12,650 nt of DNA, from NCBI GenBank assembly GCA_020052115.1, contig JAGVPR010000067.1, forward strand, positions 1 through 12,650. The letters are read 5' to 3'. The notes under the pieces were generated by a model. It was given only the letters and a program-made list of their open reading frames with translations. It searched no databases and was not told the DNA's origin. Position numbers and translations under genes: made by a program. Source of the stretch: Candidatus Eiseniibacteriota bacterium. Lineage in GTDB: Bacteria > Eisenbacteria > RBG-16-71-46 > JAGVPR01. This document shows positions 5,884 to 11,750 of this stretch, in pieces. How positions within the stretch are numbered: position 1 is the first letter of the stretch; each line of letters opens with the position of its first letter.

Positions 5884-7197
5884 ATGTGGGAGAAACTCCA
5901 GAACATCTTCAGGATTCCGGAACTCAAGCGCCGGATCCTGTTCACGCTCGGTATGCTCGCCGTCTACCGGCTCGGCAGCCACGTGCCCACGGCGGGCGTG
6001 GATGTCCAGGCGCTGACTTCGTATTTCAAGCAGCAGCAGAACACGCTCTTCGGCCTGTACGACCTCTTCGCGGGCGGCAACTTCCAGAACGCGACGATTT
6101 TCGCGCTCGGCATCATGCCGTACATCAGCGCGTCAATCATCCTCCAGCTCCTCGGGGCGGTCATCCCGTACTTCGAGAAGCTCCAGAAGGAAGGCGAAGA
6201 GGGGCGGAAGAAGATCACGCAGTACACGCGTTACGGCACCGTGGCGCTGGCGATGGTCCAGGCATACGGCACCTCGATCCTCTTGCAGAGCTTCAACAAC
6301 CAGTTCCCGACGCCGATCGTCCCGAACCCGGGTCTCGGGTTCCAGCTCTTGACGGTGCTGACGCTGACATCGGGCACGATCTTCGTGATGTGGCTCGGCG
6401 AGCAGATCACGGAGCGGGGGATAGGCAACGGGATCTCGCTGATCATCTTCATCGGGATCATTGCGCGCTTCCCGAACGACTTGATCAACACGGCGCGCGC
6501 GCTCGTCGGCGGCGATCTGAGCCCGTTCGTCGCGGTGCTGCTCGGGGCCATGATGATCGGGGTCATCGCGTCGGTGATCGTGATGACCCAGGCTCAGCGC
6601 AAGATCCCGGTTCAATACGCGAAGCGGATCGTCGGGCGGAAGATGTACGGCGGCCAGAACACGCACATCCCGCTCCGCGTGAACACGGCCGGCGTGATCC
6701 CGATCATCTTCGCTCAGTCAATCATCGTCTTCCCGAGCACGCTGGCGAGCTTCTTCCCGAACAGCGAGGTGATGCAGAGCCTCAACCAGATCTTCATGCC
6801 CGGAAACTGGCTCTACATCGTGCTCTATTCGGTGATCATCGTGTTCTTCACGTACTTCTACACGGCTATCGTCTTGAACCCGGTGGACCTGGCCGACAAC
6901 ATGAAGAAGTACGGCGGGTTCATCCCCGGGATCCGGCCGGGCCGGAAGACCTCGGAGTACATTGACAGGGTCCTGACGCGGATCACGCTGCCGGGTGCGG
7001 TCTTCCTGGCGCTGATCGCGGTCCTGCCCGACATCCTGATCCGTCGATTCAACGTGCCGTTCTACTTCGGCGGCACGAGTCTTCTGATCGTCGTGGGTGT
7101 CGCGCTGGACACGCTCCAGCAGATCGAATCACACCTCCTCATGCGGCATTACGACGGCTTCATGAAGAAGGGGAAGATCAAGGCAAGGCGTTGGTAG
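5884..7197 (+). CDS. secY: Protein translocase subunit SecY
   Basis: SecY is the pore of the SecYEG channel, which moves unfolded proteins across or into the inner membrane with SecA or the ribosome. The 437-residue product has the normal length and ten hydrophobic segments, near residues 17-35, 72-96, 116-136, 152-172, 180-198, 213-235, 267-290, 309-331, 368-388 and 395-412. Family marks are FALGIMPYISASIILQLL in TM2, GEQITERGIGNGISLIIF at TM4-5, the cytosolic QRKIPVQYAKR loop, PLRVNTAGVIPIIFA in TM7, and the C-terminal RHYDGFMKKGKIKARR. The ATG is one base after the rplO stop and the nearest G-rich SD-like stretch is weak and distant, so it probably depends on ribosomes finishing rplO. Confidence 0.98.
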   Translation: MWEKLQNIFRIPELKRRILFTLGMLAVYRLGSHVPTAGVDVQALTSYFKQQQNTLFGLYDLFAGGNFQNATIFALGIMPYISASIILQLLGAVIPYFEKLQKEGEEGRKKITQYTRYGTVALAMVQAYGTSILLQSFNNQFPTPIVPNPGLGFQLLTVLTLTSGTIFVMWLGEQITERGIGNGISLIIFIGIIARFPNDLINTARALVGGDLSPFVAVLLGAMMIGVIASVIVMTQAQRKIPVQYAKRIVGRKMYGGQNTHIPLRVNTAGVIPIIFAQSIIVFPSTLASFFPNSEVMQSLNQIFMPGNWLYIVLYSVIIVFFTYFYTAIVLNPVDLADNMKKYGGFIPGIRPGRKTSEYIDRVLTRITLPGAVFLALIAVLPDILIRRFNVPFYFGGTSLLIVVGVALDTLQQIESHLLMRHYDGFMKKGKIKARRW

Positions 7198-7207
7198 AGG
7201 AGGAACG

Positions 7208-7858
7208 ATGCGGCTCGTGCTGCTCGGGCCTCCGGGAAGCGGGAAGGGCACGCAGGGCGTGCGGATCTCCGAGGAACTTGGTATCCCGGAGATCTCGACC
7301 GGGGAGATCCTGCGGGGCGCGGTAGCAGCCGGGACGGAGCTGGGGCGCGCGGCGCGCCGTTTCATGGACGCCGGGGCGCTGGTGCCGGACGCCGTGATGC
7401 TGGATCTCATCGAGGAGCGTCTGCGCTCAGACGACTGCGCGAAGGGATTCGTCCTCGACGGCTTCCCGCGCACGGTGCCGCAAGCCGAAGGGCTCGACGA
7501 GAGTCTGGGCCGCATCGGTCAGCAGCTCGACCGGGCGCTGCTCTTCCAGGTGCCGCGCGAGCTCATCAGGAAGCGTCTGGCGGCGCGCAGTGTTTGCGCC
7601 GGCTGCGGCATGGTCTTCAGCGCGCTGACCGCGCCGGTCGGCGGGCCGTGCCCGGGATGCGGCGGTCCGGTCTCGCGGCGGGATGACGACTCGGGGCCGA
7701 CGATCGAGCGGCGTCTCGAGGTGTACGAGCGGGAGTCCGTGCCGCTGATCGCGTTCTTCGAGCGCCGGGGTCTTCTGGTGACGGTGGACGGCGCCGGCCG
7801 GATTGACGAGGTCCAGGCGCGGATCCGTTGCGCGCTGGGACTGGACGGCGCTTCGTGA
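7208..7858 (+). CDS. adk: Adenylate kinase, long form with Cys4 zinc LID
   Basis: The enzyme interconverts ATP + AMP and 2 ADP in the cytoplasm. The 216 residues are typical of the long type. The P-loop is GPPGSGKGT (residues 7-15), the AMP site includes STGEILR (30-36, where many homologues have STGDMLR), and FVLDGFPRT (81-89) carries the AMP-contacting segment. The LID (about 122-160) contains Cys130, Cys133, Cys148 and Cys151 in two CxxC pairs, as in zinc-containing kinases of Gram-positives and many other bacteria, rather than the His/Ser/Asp/Thr set of E. coli. RRDDDSGPTIERRLEVY follows. The ATG has GAGGAGGAA upstream. The TGA overlaps the map GTG. The secY-adk-map-infA order is common outside Gammaproteobacteria. 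Confidence 0.98.
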   Translation: MRLVLLGPPGSGKGTQGVRISEELGIPEISTGEILRGAVAAGTELGRAARRFMDAGALVPDAVMLDLIEERLRSDDCAKGFVLDGFPRTVPQAEGLDESLGRIGQQLDRALLFQVPRELIRKRLAARSVCAGCGMVFSALTAPVGGPCPGCGGPVSRRDDDSGPTIERRLEVYERESVPLIAFFERRGLLVTVDGAGRIDEVQARIRCALGLDGAS

Positions 7859-8622
7859 TCGCCCTGAGGACCGCGAGTGAGATCGAGAAGATCCGGGAGT
7901 CGTGCGGGATCGTCCATGAAGCGCTCGACCTCGCGGGCTCGATGATCGCGCCCGGGCTGATGACGGAAGAGATTGACCGCGCGCTCGACGGGTACATCCG
8001 CGGGCGCGGCGGGGTGCCCTCGTTCAAAGGGTACCGGGGCTATCCGGCGAGCACGTGTATCTCTGTGAACGACCAGGTCGTTCACGGGATTCCCTCGGGG
8101 CGCCGGCTCCTGGAGGGCGACATCGTGAGCGTGGACGTGGGAGTCGTGAAGGGCGGGTATCACGGCGATGCCGCCCGCACATTCTCCGTCGGCGCGATCG
8201 CGCCGAAGGTGGAGCGGTTGCTTGCGGTAACGCGCGAGGCGCTCGAGCTGGGGATCCAGGCGGCGCGGCCGGGCAAGCGGATCGGCGACATCTCCCACGC
8301 CGTGCAGGGGTACGTCGAGGAGAACGGGCTCGCGGTGGTTCGCGCCCTCGTGGGCCATGGCATCGGGCGGCAGATGCACGAAGAGCCGCCAGTGCCCAAT
8401 TACGGGAAGCCGGGCACCGGGCCGGAACTCAAGGCGGGCATGGTGCTCGCGATCGAGCCGATGGTCAACGCCGGAGGATGGGACGTCGTGACGCTAGATG
8501 ACGGCTGGACGATCGTCACGAAGGACCAATCTCTCTCGGCCCATTTCGAGCACACGATCGCGGTGACGGAGGGCGGCCCCGTGATACTGACCAGGGGCGG
8601 CGATTCCGGCGGCGCAATGTGA
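7855..8622 (+). CDS. map: Methionine aminopeptidase, type I
   Basis: The enzyme removes the initiator Met from nascent proteins after deformylation. From GTG 7855 the product is 255 residues, the length of bacterial type Ia enzymes, with no N-terminal zinc extension. All five metal ligands are in place: Asp94 (SVDVG), Asp105 (GDAAR), His168 (GHGIG), Glu201 (AIEPM) and Glu232 (FEHTI). The active-site histidines His77 (VVHGIP) and His175 (MHEEP) are also present. An in-frame TTG at 7828 would add nine residues, but GTG 7855 reproduces the standard N-terminus (MIALRTASEIEKIR) and overlaps the adk stop in GTGA. There is no strong SD, so re-initiation after adk is likely. Confidence 0.97.
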   Translation: MIALRTASEIEKIRESCGIVHEALDLAGSMIAPGLMTEEIDRALDGYIRGRGGVPSFKGYRGYPASTCISVNDQVVHGIPSGRRLLEGDIVSVDVGVVKGGYHGDAARTFSVGAIAPKVERLLAVTREALELGIQAARPGKRIGDISHAVQGYVEENGLAVVRALVGHGIGRQMHEEPPVPNYGKPGTGPELKAGMVLAIEPMVNAGGWDVVTLDDGWTIVTKDQSLSAHFEHTIAVTEGGPVILTRGGDSGGAM

Positions 8623-8628
8623 GGTGAC

Positions 8629-8847
8629 GTGTCGAAGCAGGAGGGAATCCAGGTCGAGGGCACGGTCATTGAGCCGCTGCCCAACGCGATGTTCCGCGTC
8701 GAGCTGGAAAACGGCCACCGGGTGCTGGCGCACATCTCCGGGAAGATGCGTATGCACTTCATCCGCATCCTCCCGGGGGACAAGGTGACGGTCGAGCTCT
8801 CGCCGTACGATCTGTCGCGCGGCCGGATCATCTATCGGTACAAGTGA
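8629..8847 (+). CDS. infA: Translation initiation factor IF-1
   Basis: IF-1 occupies the 30S A site during initiation and enhances IF-2 and IF-3. The product has the standard 72 residues, an OB fold read as EGTVIEPLPNAMFRVELENG, then HRVLAHISGKMRMHFIRILPGD and the ending VELSPYDLSRGRIIYRYK. The start is GTG 8629, six bases after the map stop. GAGGTGA (8621-8627) sits unusually close to the start, only about four bases from the GAGG core, which may temper initiation or mean that coupling to map matters. Its place directly before rpmJ and rpsM is usual in many phyla. Confidence 0.98.
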   Translation: MSKQEGIQVEGTVIEPLPNAMFRVELENGHRVLAHISGKMRMHFIRILPGDKVTVELSPYDLSRGRIIYRYK

Positions 8848-8881
8848 GGCGGAAGCAGCCTCCAGAGGAGTGGATCGCATC

Positions 8882-8995
8882 ATGAAGGTCAGAGCCTCGG
8901 TCAAGCGCATCTGCGAGCACTGCAAGCTCGTCAGGCGCAAGGGGGTCATCCGGGTCATCTGCAAGAACCCTCGGCACAAGCAGCGCCAAGGGTAA
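8882..8995 (+). CDS. rpmJ: 50S ribosomal protein L36 (bL36), zinc-binding form
   Basis: L36 is the smallest 50S protein and stabilises 23S rRNA near the L7/L12 stalk base. I read 37 residues from ATG 8882 to TAA 8993-8995: MKVRASVKRICEHCKLVRRK and then GVIRVICKNPRHKQRQG. This is the conserved family sequence, with the zinc ligands Cys11, Cys14, Cys27 and His32 intact, that is, the zinc-containing C+ form. The SD is GAGGAG at 8865-8870, about eleven bases upstream, and part of it can pair in a very short CTCC/GGAG stem (8860-8870). The next gene, rpsM, starts 18 bases after the stop. Confidence 0.98.
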   Translation: MKVRASVKRICEHCKLVRRKGVIRVICKNPRHKQRQG

Positions 8996-9013
8996 GGGCA
9001 AAGGAGGAATCGC

Positions 9014-9406
9014 GTGGCGCGCATTGCGGGCGTCGACCTCCCCAATGAGAAGCGGGTGGAGGTGGCCCTCACTTACATTTTCGGGATCGGGTTCGCGTCG
9101 GCGCGCAAGATCCTCAAGGTGACGGGTGTGCACCCGGACAAGCGGGTCAAGAGCCTGTCCGAAGAGGAAACGGCGAAGCTGAGGCAGGAAGTGGAGACCA
9201 ACTACCGCGTCGAGGGCGCACTTCACGCCGAAGTCTCCATGAACGTCAAGCGCCTGATGGACATCGGGTGCTACCGCGGCCTGCGTCACCGGCGAGGGCT
9301 GCCGGTGCATGGCCAGCGCACCAAGACGAACGCGCGCACCCGCAAGGGACCGAAGAAGGCGCCGGCCGTCCTCCGCAAGAAGGCCGTCGTGGGTAAGAAG
9401 GGCTAG
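9014..9406 (+). CDS. rpsM: 30S ribosomal protein S13 (uS13)
   Basis: S13 lies in the 30S head, contacts P-site tRNA and forms bridges with L5. The product is 130 residues (usual 118-126). The N-terminal helix-two-turn-helix domain is clear (MARIAGVDLPNEKRVEVALT, YIFGIGFASARKIL), the middle has MNVKRLMDIGCYRGLRHRRG, and the basic tail is LPVHGQRTKTNARTRKGPKK followed by a few extra Ala/Lys residues. The start is GTG 9014, with a strong AAGGAGGA just upstream (9001-9008). In E. coli the S4 repressor acts at the rpsM leader; the 18 bases before this gene are too short to hold that pseudoknot without rpmJ sequence. Confidence 0.98.
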   Translation: MARIAGVDLPNEKRVEVALTYIFGIGFASARKILKVTGVHPDKRVKSLSEEETAKLRQEVETNYRVEGALHAEVSMNVKRLMDIGCYRGLRHRRGLPVHGQRTKTNARTRKGPKKAPAVLRKKAVVGKKG

Positions 9407-9420
9407 GCAGGAGCCGCGCG

Positions 9421-9438
9421 GCCCGCGTGAACGCGGGC
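9421..9438 (+). promoter_or_regulatory. Perfect 7-bp hairpin between rpsM and rpsK
   Basis: GCCCGCG (9421-9427) and CGCGGGC (9432-9438) form a perfect stem around a TGAA loop. It lies 14 bases after the rpsM stop and is not followed by T residues, so it is not an intrinsic terminator. It stands seven bases upstream of a second hairpin that reaches the rpsK SD. Confidence 0.55.
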
Positions 9439-9445
9439 GGGGCGA

Positions 9446-9463
9446 CTCGGATCACCGAGGAGG
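9446..9463 (+). promoter_or_regulatory. Hairpin overlapping the rpsK Shine-Dalgarno
   Basis: CTCGG (9446-9450) and CCGAG (9455-9459) pair perfectly around ATCA. The 3' arm shares its last bases with the rpsK SD GAGGAGG (9457-9463), so the folded form would hide the first three bases of the SD while leaving AGG free. A short stem of modest stability; control of rpsK translation is inference. Confidence 0.4.
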
Positions 9464-9469
9464 CGATTC

Positions 9470-9856
9470 GTGGCGAAGGAGAAGAGGGCGCGTCGCAAGG
9501 ACCGGCGGGCGAGCCTCAATGGCGTCGCCCACGTCAAGGCGACGTTCAACAACACCATCGTGACCATCACGGACACCGACGGCGGCGTGATCGCGTGGGC
9601 GAGCGCCGGGAAGGTCGGGTTCAAGGGATCGCGCAAGAGCACGCCGTTCGCCGCGCAGGTCGCTGCCGAGAGCTCGGCCAAGGAAGCGCTCTCTCTCGGG
9701 ATGCGCAAGGTCGAGGTTTGGGTGAAGGGCCCCGGCGCCGGACGCGAAGCCGCGATCCGTTCGCTTCAGGCCACCGGTCTGGAGATTTCAGCAATCAAGG
9801 ACGTCACGCCGATTCCGCACAACGGATGCCGGCCGCCGAAGCGGCGGCGCGTCTAG
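9470..9856 (+). CDS. rpsK: 30S ribosomal protein S11 (uS11)
   Basis: S11 forms part of the platform around the E-site mRNA path. The product is 128 residues, normal length, from GTG 9470 behind GAGGAGG. After a basic N-terminus the fold is canonical: GVAHVKATFNNTIVTITDTD, GGVIAWASAGKVGFKGSRKS, TPFAAQVAAESSAKEA and the C-terminal DVTPIPHNGCRPPKRRRV. The Asn118-Gly119 pair is at the position where E. coli S11 carries an isoaspartate (established for E. coli only). The 63-base gap upstream holds two hairpins. Confidence 0.98.
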   Translation: MAKEKRARRKDRRASLNGVAHVKATFNNTIVTITDTDGGVIAWASAGKVGFKGSRKSTPFAAQVAAESSAKEALSLGMRKVEVWVKGPGAGREAAIRSLQATGLEISAIKDVTPIPHNGCRPPKRRRV

Positions 9857-9876
9857 GGCGGTCCTGGCGCATCGAG

Positions 9877-9898
9877 CGGGGAAACCCGTGGAGGTTTC
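9877..9898 (+). promoter_or_regulatory. Two mutually exclusive hairpins upstream of rpsD
   Basis: Form A pairs CGGG (9877-9880) with CCCG (9885-9888) around a GAAA tetraloop of GNRA type and leaves the rpsD SD GGAGG (9890-9894) free. Form B pairs GAAACC (9881-9886) with GGTTTC (9893-9898) around a six-base loop and takes the last two SD bases into the stem. The forms share bases 9881-9886 and cannot coexist. This layout would suit an S4-responsive switch, since S4 autoregulates its operon in E. coli and rpsD in B. subtilis. Whether it works as one is inference. Confidence 0.4.
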
Positions 9899-9905
9899 GA
9901 GCTGA

Positions 9906-10535
9906 ATGGCCACTTATCGTGACGCGAAGTGCCGGCTCTGCCGCCGGGAAGGGGAGAAGCTGTTCCTCAAGGGGAACAGGTGCTTCACCGACAAGTGCGC
10001 GATCGATCGCCGGGGCTACGCCCCGGGTGAGCACGGAAGGGATCGGCGCCAGAGGGAGACGAACTACGGCATGCAGCTTCGCGAGAAGCAGAAGGCCCGG
10101 CGGACGTACGGGGTCCTCGAGGCCCAGTTCCGCACCTACTTCCATCGCGCTTCGCGCGCGTCGGGCGTGACGGGTCTGGCCTTGTTGCAGCTGCTCGAGA
10201 CTCGTCTCGACAACGTTGTTTACCGCATGGGCTTCGCCCCCAGCCGGACCGCGGCGCGGCAGCTCGTCGGGCACCGCCACTTCACCGTCAACGGCCGCAT
10301 CGTGAACATCCCGAGCTTCCGGGTGAAGCCGGGCGACGTGGTCAAGGTGAGGGAGAAGAGCCGCGGCATTCCGGTGATCAAGTCATCCATCGAGAATCGC
10401 CGCGCTCCCGAGGCGCTGGGCTGGCTGGATGTGGACGCCGGCGCGATGACCGGCAAGCTCGTCTCGATCCCGTCGCGCGTCGAGATCCCGGTGCAGATCC
10501 AGGAACAGCTCATCGTCGAGTTGTACTCGAAGTAG
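9906..10535 (+). CDS. rpsD: 30S ribosomal protein S4 (uS4), zinc-binding form
   Basis: S4 nucleates 30S assembly by binding the five-way junction of 16S rRNA, and is a known translational autoregulator in E. coli and B. subtilis. The product is 209 residues. The N-terminal zinc site is intact (Cys9, Cys12, Cys26 and Cys31), as in Thermus-type S4, then GYAPGEHGRDRR and the S4 RNA-binding domain: LETRLDNVVYRMGFAPSRTA, ARQLVGHRHFTVNGRIVNIP, SFRVKPGDVVKVREKS. It ends QEQLIVELYSK. The ATG at 9906 follows GGAGG with a slightly long 11-base spacer. Location between rpsK and rpoA is the alpha-operon position of E. coli and many phyla, unlike the detached rpsD of B. subtilis. Confidence 0.98.
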   Translation: MATYRDAKCRLCRREGEKLFLKGNRCFTDKCAIDRRGYAPGEHGRDRRQRETNYGMQLREKQKARRTYGVLEAQFRTYFHRASRASGVTGLALLQLLETRLDNVVYRMGFAPSRTAARQLVGHRHFTVNGRIVNIPSFRVKPGDVVKVREKSRGIPVIKSSIENRRAPEALGWLDVDAGAMTGKLVSIPSRVEIPVQIQEQLIVELYSK

Positions 10536-10562
10536 TCGCTGCGGAGGCGCCTCGTTGAGCCG

Positions 10563-10582
10563 CCGGACGCGGACGCGTCCGG
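10563..10582 (+). promoter_or_regulatory. Perfect 8-bp hairpin between rpsD and rpoA
   Basis: CCGGACGC (10563-10570) and GCGTCCGG (10575-10582) form a perfect stem with a GGAC loop, 27 bases after the rpsD stop. A perfect 10-base palindrome, GAGGCGCCTC, lies just before it (10544-10553). No T-run follows, so transcription should continue into rpoA. Possible roles are RNA processing, 3'-end protection or a partial pause site; none is shown. Confidence 0.5.
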
Positions 10583-10607
10583 ACGAGCGCGCGAGGGACC
10601 GCCCCCG

Positions 10608-10627
10608 TTTCCTCCCGAAGGAGGGAA
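10608..10627 (+). promoter_or_regulatory. Hairpin that buries the rpoA Shine-Dalgarno
   Basis: TTTCCTCC (10608-10615) pairs with GGAGGGAA (10620-10627) around a CGAA loop, eight pairs of which one is T-G. The whole rpoA SD (GGAGG, 10620-10624) lies in the 3' arm, and rpoA starts eight bases after the stem. When folded, ribosome entry at rpoA should be reduced, which could keep RNA polymerase alpha output below that of the ribosomal proteins. That role is inference. Confidence 0.5.
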
Positions 10628-10634
10628 GAAGTCA

Positions 10635-11750
10635 ATGAAGTGGAAGAACCTCCAGATGCCGAAGCGGGTCGAGGTAGACGATTCCGTCACCAATGAGCGT
10701 TACGGACGCTTCCTCATCGAGCCGCTGGAGCGCGGCTTCGGCCAGACCCTCGGGAACTCGCTGCGCAGGGTGCTTCTGTCGTCCCTGCAGGGGTGCGCCG
10801 TGACCGCGGTGCGCTTCAACGGGGCGCTCCACGAATTCAGCAGCCTGACCGGCGTCGTCGAGGACGCCACCGAGATCGTGCTGCGCCTGAAGCAGATCCG
10901 GTTGAAGCATCACGGAGACGGAACCAAGATCGGCCGCTTCAAGAGGAAGGGCACCGGGATCATCACCGCCGGCGATCTGGAGATTGATTCGGCCATCGAG
11001 GTGCTCAATCCCGATCTGCAGATCGCGACGCTGAACGACGAAGCCGACATGGATATCGAGGTCGAGGTGGGGACGGGCAAGGGCTACGTCTCCTCCGACA
11101 ATCAGCCCCCGGTGGATCGCCCGATCGGCGTCATCCCGGTGGACTCGCTCTTCGCGCCGGTCACCAAGGTGAACTACGAGGTCGAGAGCGCGCGGATCGG
11201 CCAGCGGATTGACTACGACAAACTGACGCTGGACATCTGGACCGACGGCTCGATCCTCCCCGGCGACAGCTTGGGCATGGCGGCGAAGATCCTCCGCGAT
11301 CACTTCAGCCTCTTCATCCACTTCCAGGAGCCGATCGAGGAAGAGGTCGAAGAGGAAGTGGACGAGGAGTTCAACAAGATCAAGGCGCTGCTCGAGAAGA
11401 CCGTGGACGAACTGGAGCTGTCGGTACGCTCCGCGAACTGCCTGAGGGCCGCGCGGATCCGCACGCTTGGCCAGCTCGTGCTGAAGAGCGAAGCCGAGAT
11501 GCTGAAGTACCGCAACTTCGGCCGCAAGTCGCTGAAGGAGATCGCCGACATCCTGTCCGGCATGGGGCTTCACTTCGGCATGGATGTGGCGAAGTATCTC
11601 GGGCCCGACGCGTTGCTGGATACGGAGCCGCCTGATGACGAGGATGAGTTCCTTGGTGAGGGCGAGGATCTCGAGGTGAGTGAAGAGGAGGAGGACGAGG
11701 ACGAGCCCGAGGAGATCGGGACGGTCGAGTCCGATCAGGAGGAGAACTGA
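10635..11750 (+). CDS. rpoA: DNA-directed RNA polymerase alpha subunit with acidic C-terminal tail
   Basis: Alpha dimerises to start RNA polymerase assembly and contacts UP-element DNA and activators. Residues 1-232 are the N-terminal domain (MKWKNLQMPKRV, GFGQTLGNSLRRVLLSSLQG, LPGDSLGMAAKIL). A Glu-rich linker (about 232-246) leads to the C-terminal domain (about 248-323) with VRSANCLRAARI, where Arg265 matches the DNA-contacting arginine of E. coli, and YRNFGRKSLKEIADIL. After GMDVAKYLG come about 43 extra residues (329-371), 25 of them Asp or Glu with no Lys or Arg. Alpha is usually about 310-345 residues; this one is 371. The ATG at 10635 follows AAGGAGGG. The TGA overlaps the rplQ ATG by one base (TGATG). 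Confidence 0.98.
   Translation: MKWKNLQMPKRVEVDDSVTNERYGRFLIEPLERGFGQTLGNSLRRVLLSSLQGCAVTAVRFNGALHEFSSLTGVVEDATEIVLRLKQIRLKHHGDGTKIGRFKRKGTGIITAGDLEIDSAIEVLNPDLQIATLNDEADMDIEVEVGTGKGYVSSDNQPPVDRPIGVIPVDSLFAPVTKVNYEVESARIGQRIDYDKLTLDIWTDGSILPGDSLGMAAKILRDHFSLFIHFQEPIEEEVEEEVDEEFNKIKALLEKTVDELELSVRSANCLRAARIRTLGQLVLKSEAEMLKYRNFGRKSLKEIADILSGMGLHFGMDVAKYLGPDALLDTEPPDDEDEFLGEGEDLEVSEEEEDEDEPEEIGTVESDQEEN

Noticed and set aside
5886..6965. A 359-codon plus-strand frame overlapping secY
   Set aside because: It is the shifted frame of secY, rich in Arg/His/Asp/Pro, with no hydrophobic segments or recognisable motif.
6962..6967. TTGACA resembling a -35 box inside secY
   Set aside because: No matching TATAAT-like sequence lies about 17 bases downstream, and the bases are explained by the Ile-Asp-Arg codons (with the ATT-GAC pair).
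7828..7854. TTG 7828 as an upstream start for map
   Set aside because: It would add nine residues absent from type I enzymes. GTG 7855 gives the standard N-terminus and a GTGA overlap with adk.
8860..8870. CTCC-AGA-GGAG stem covering the rpmJ SD
   Set aside because: Only four pairs with a three-base loop. Too weak to claim alone, although it fits the pattern at rpsK, rpsD and rpoA.
10632..11573. A 313-codon open frame on the minus strand
   Set aside because: It is fully antisense to rpoA and another composition artefact.
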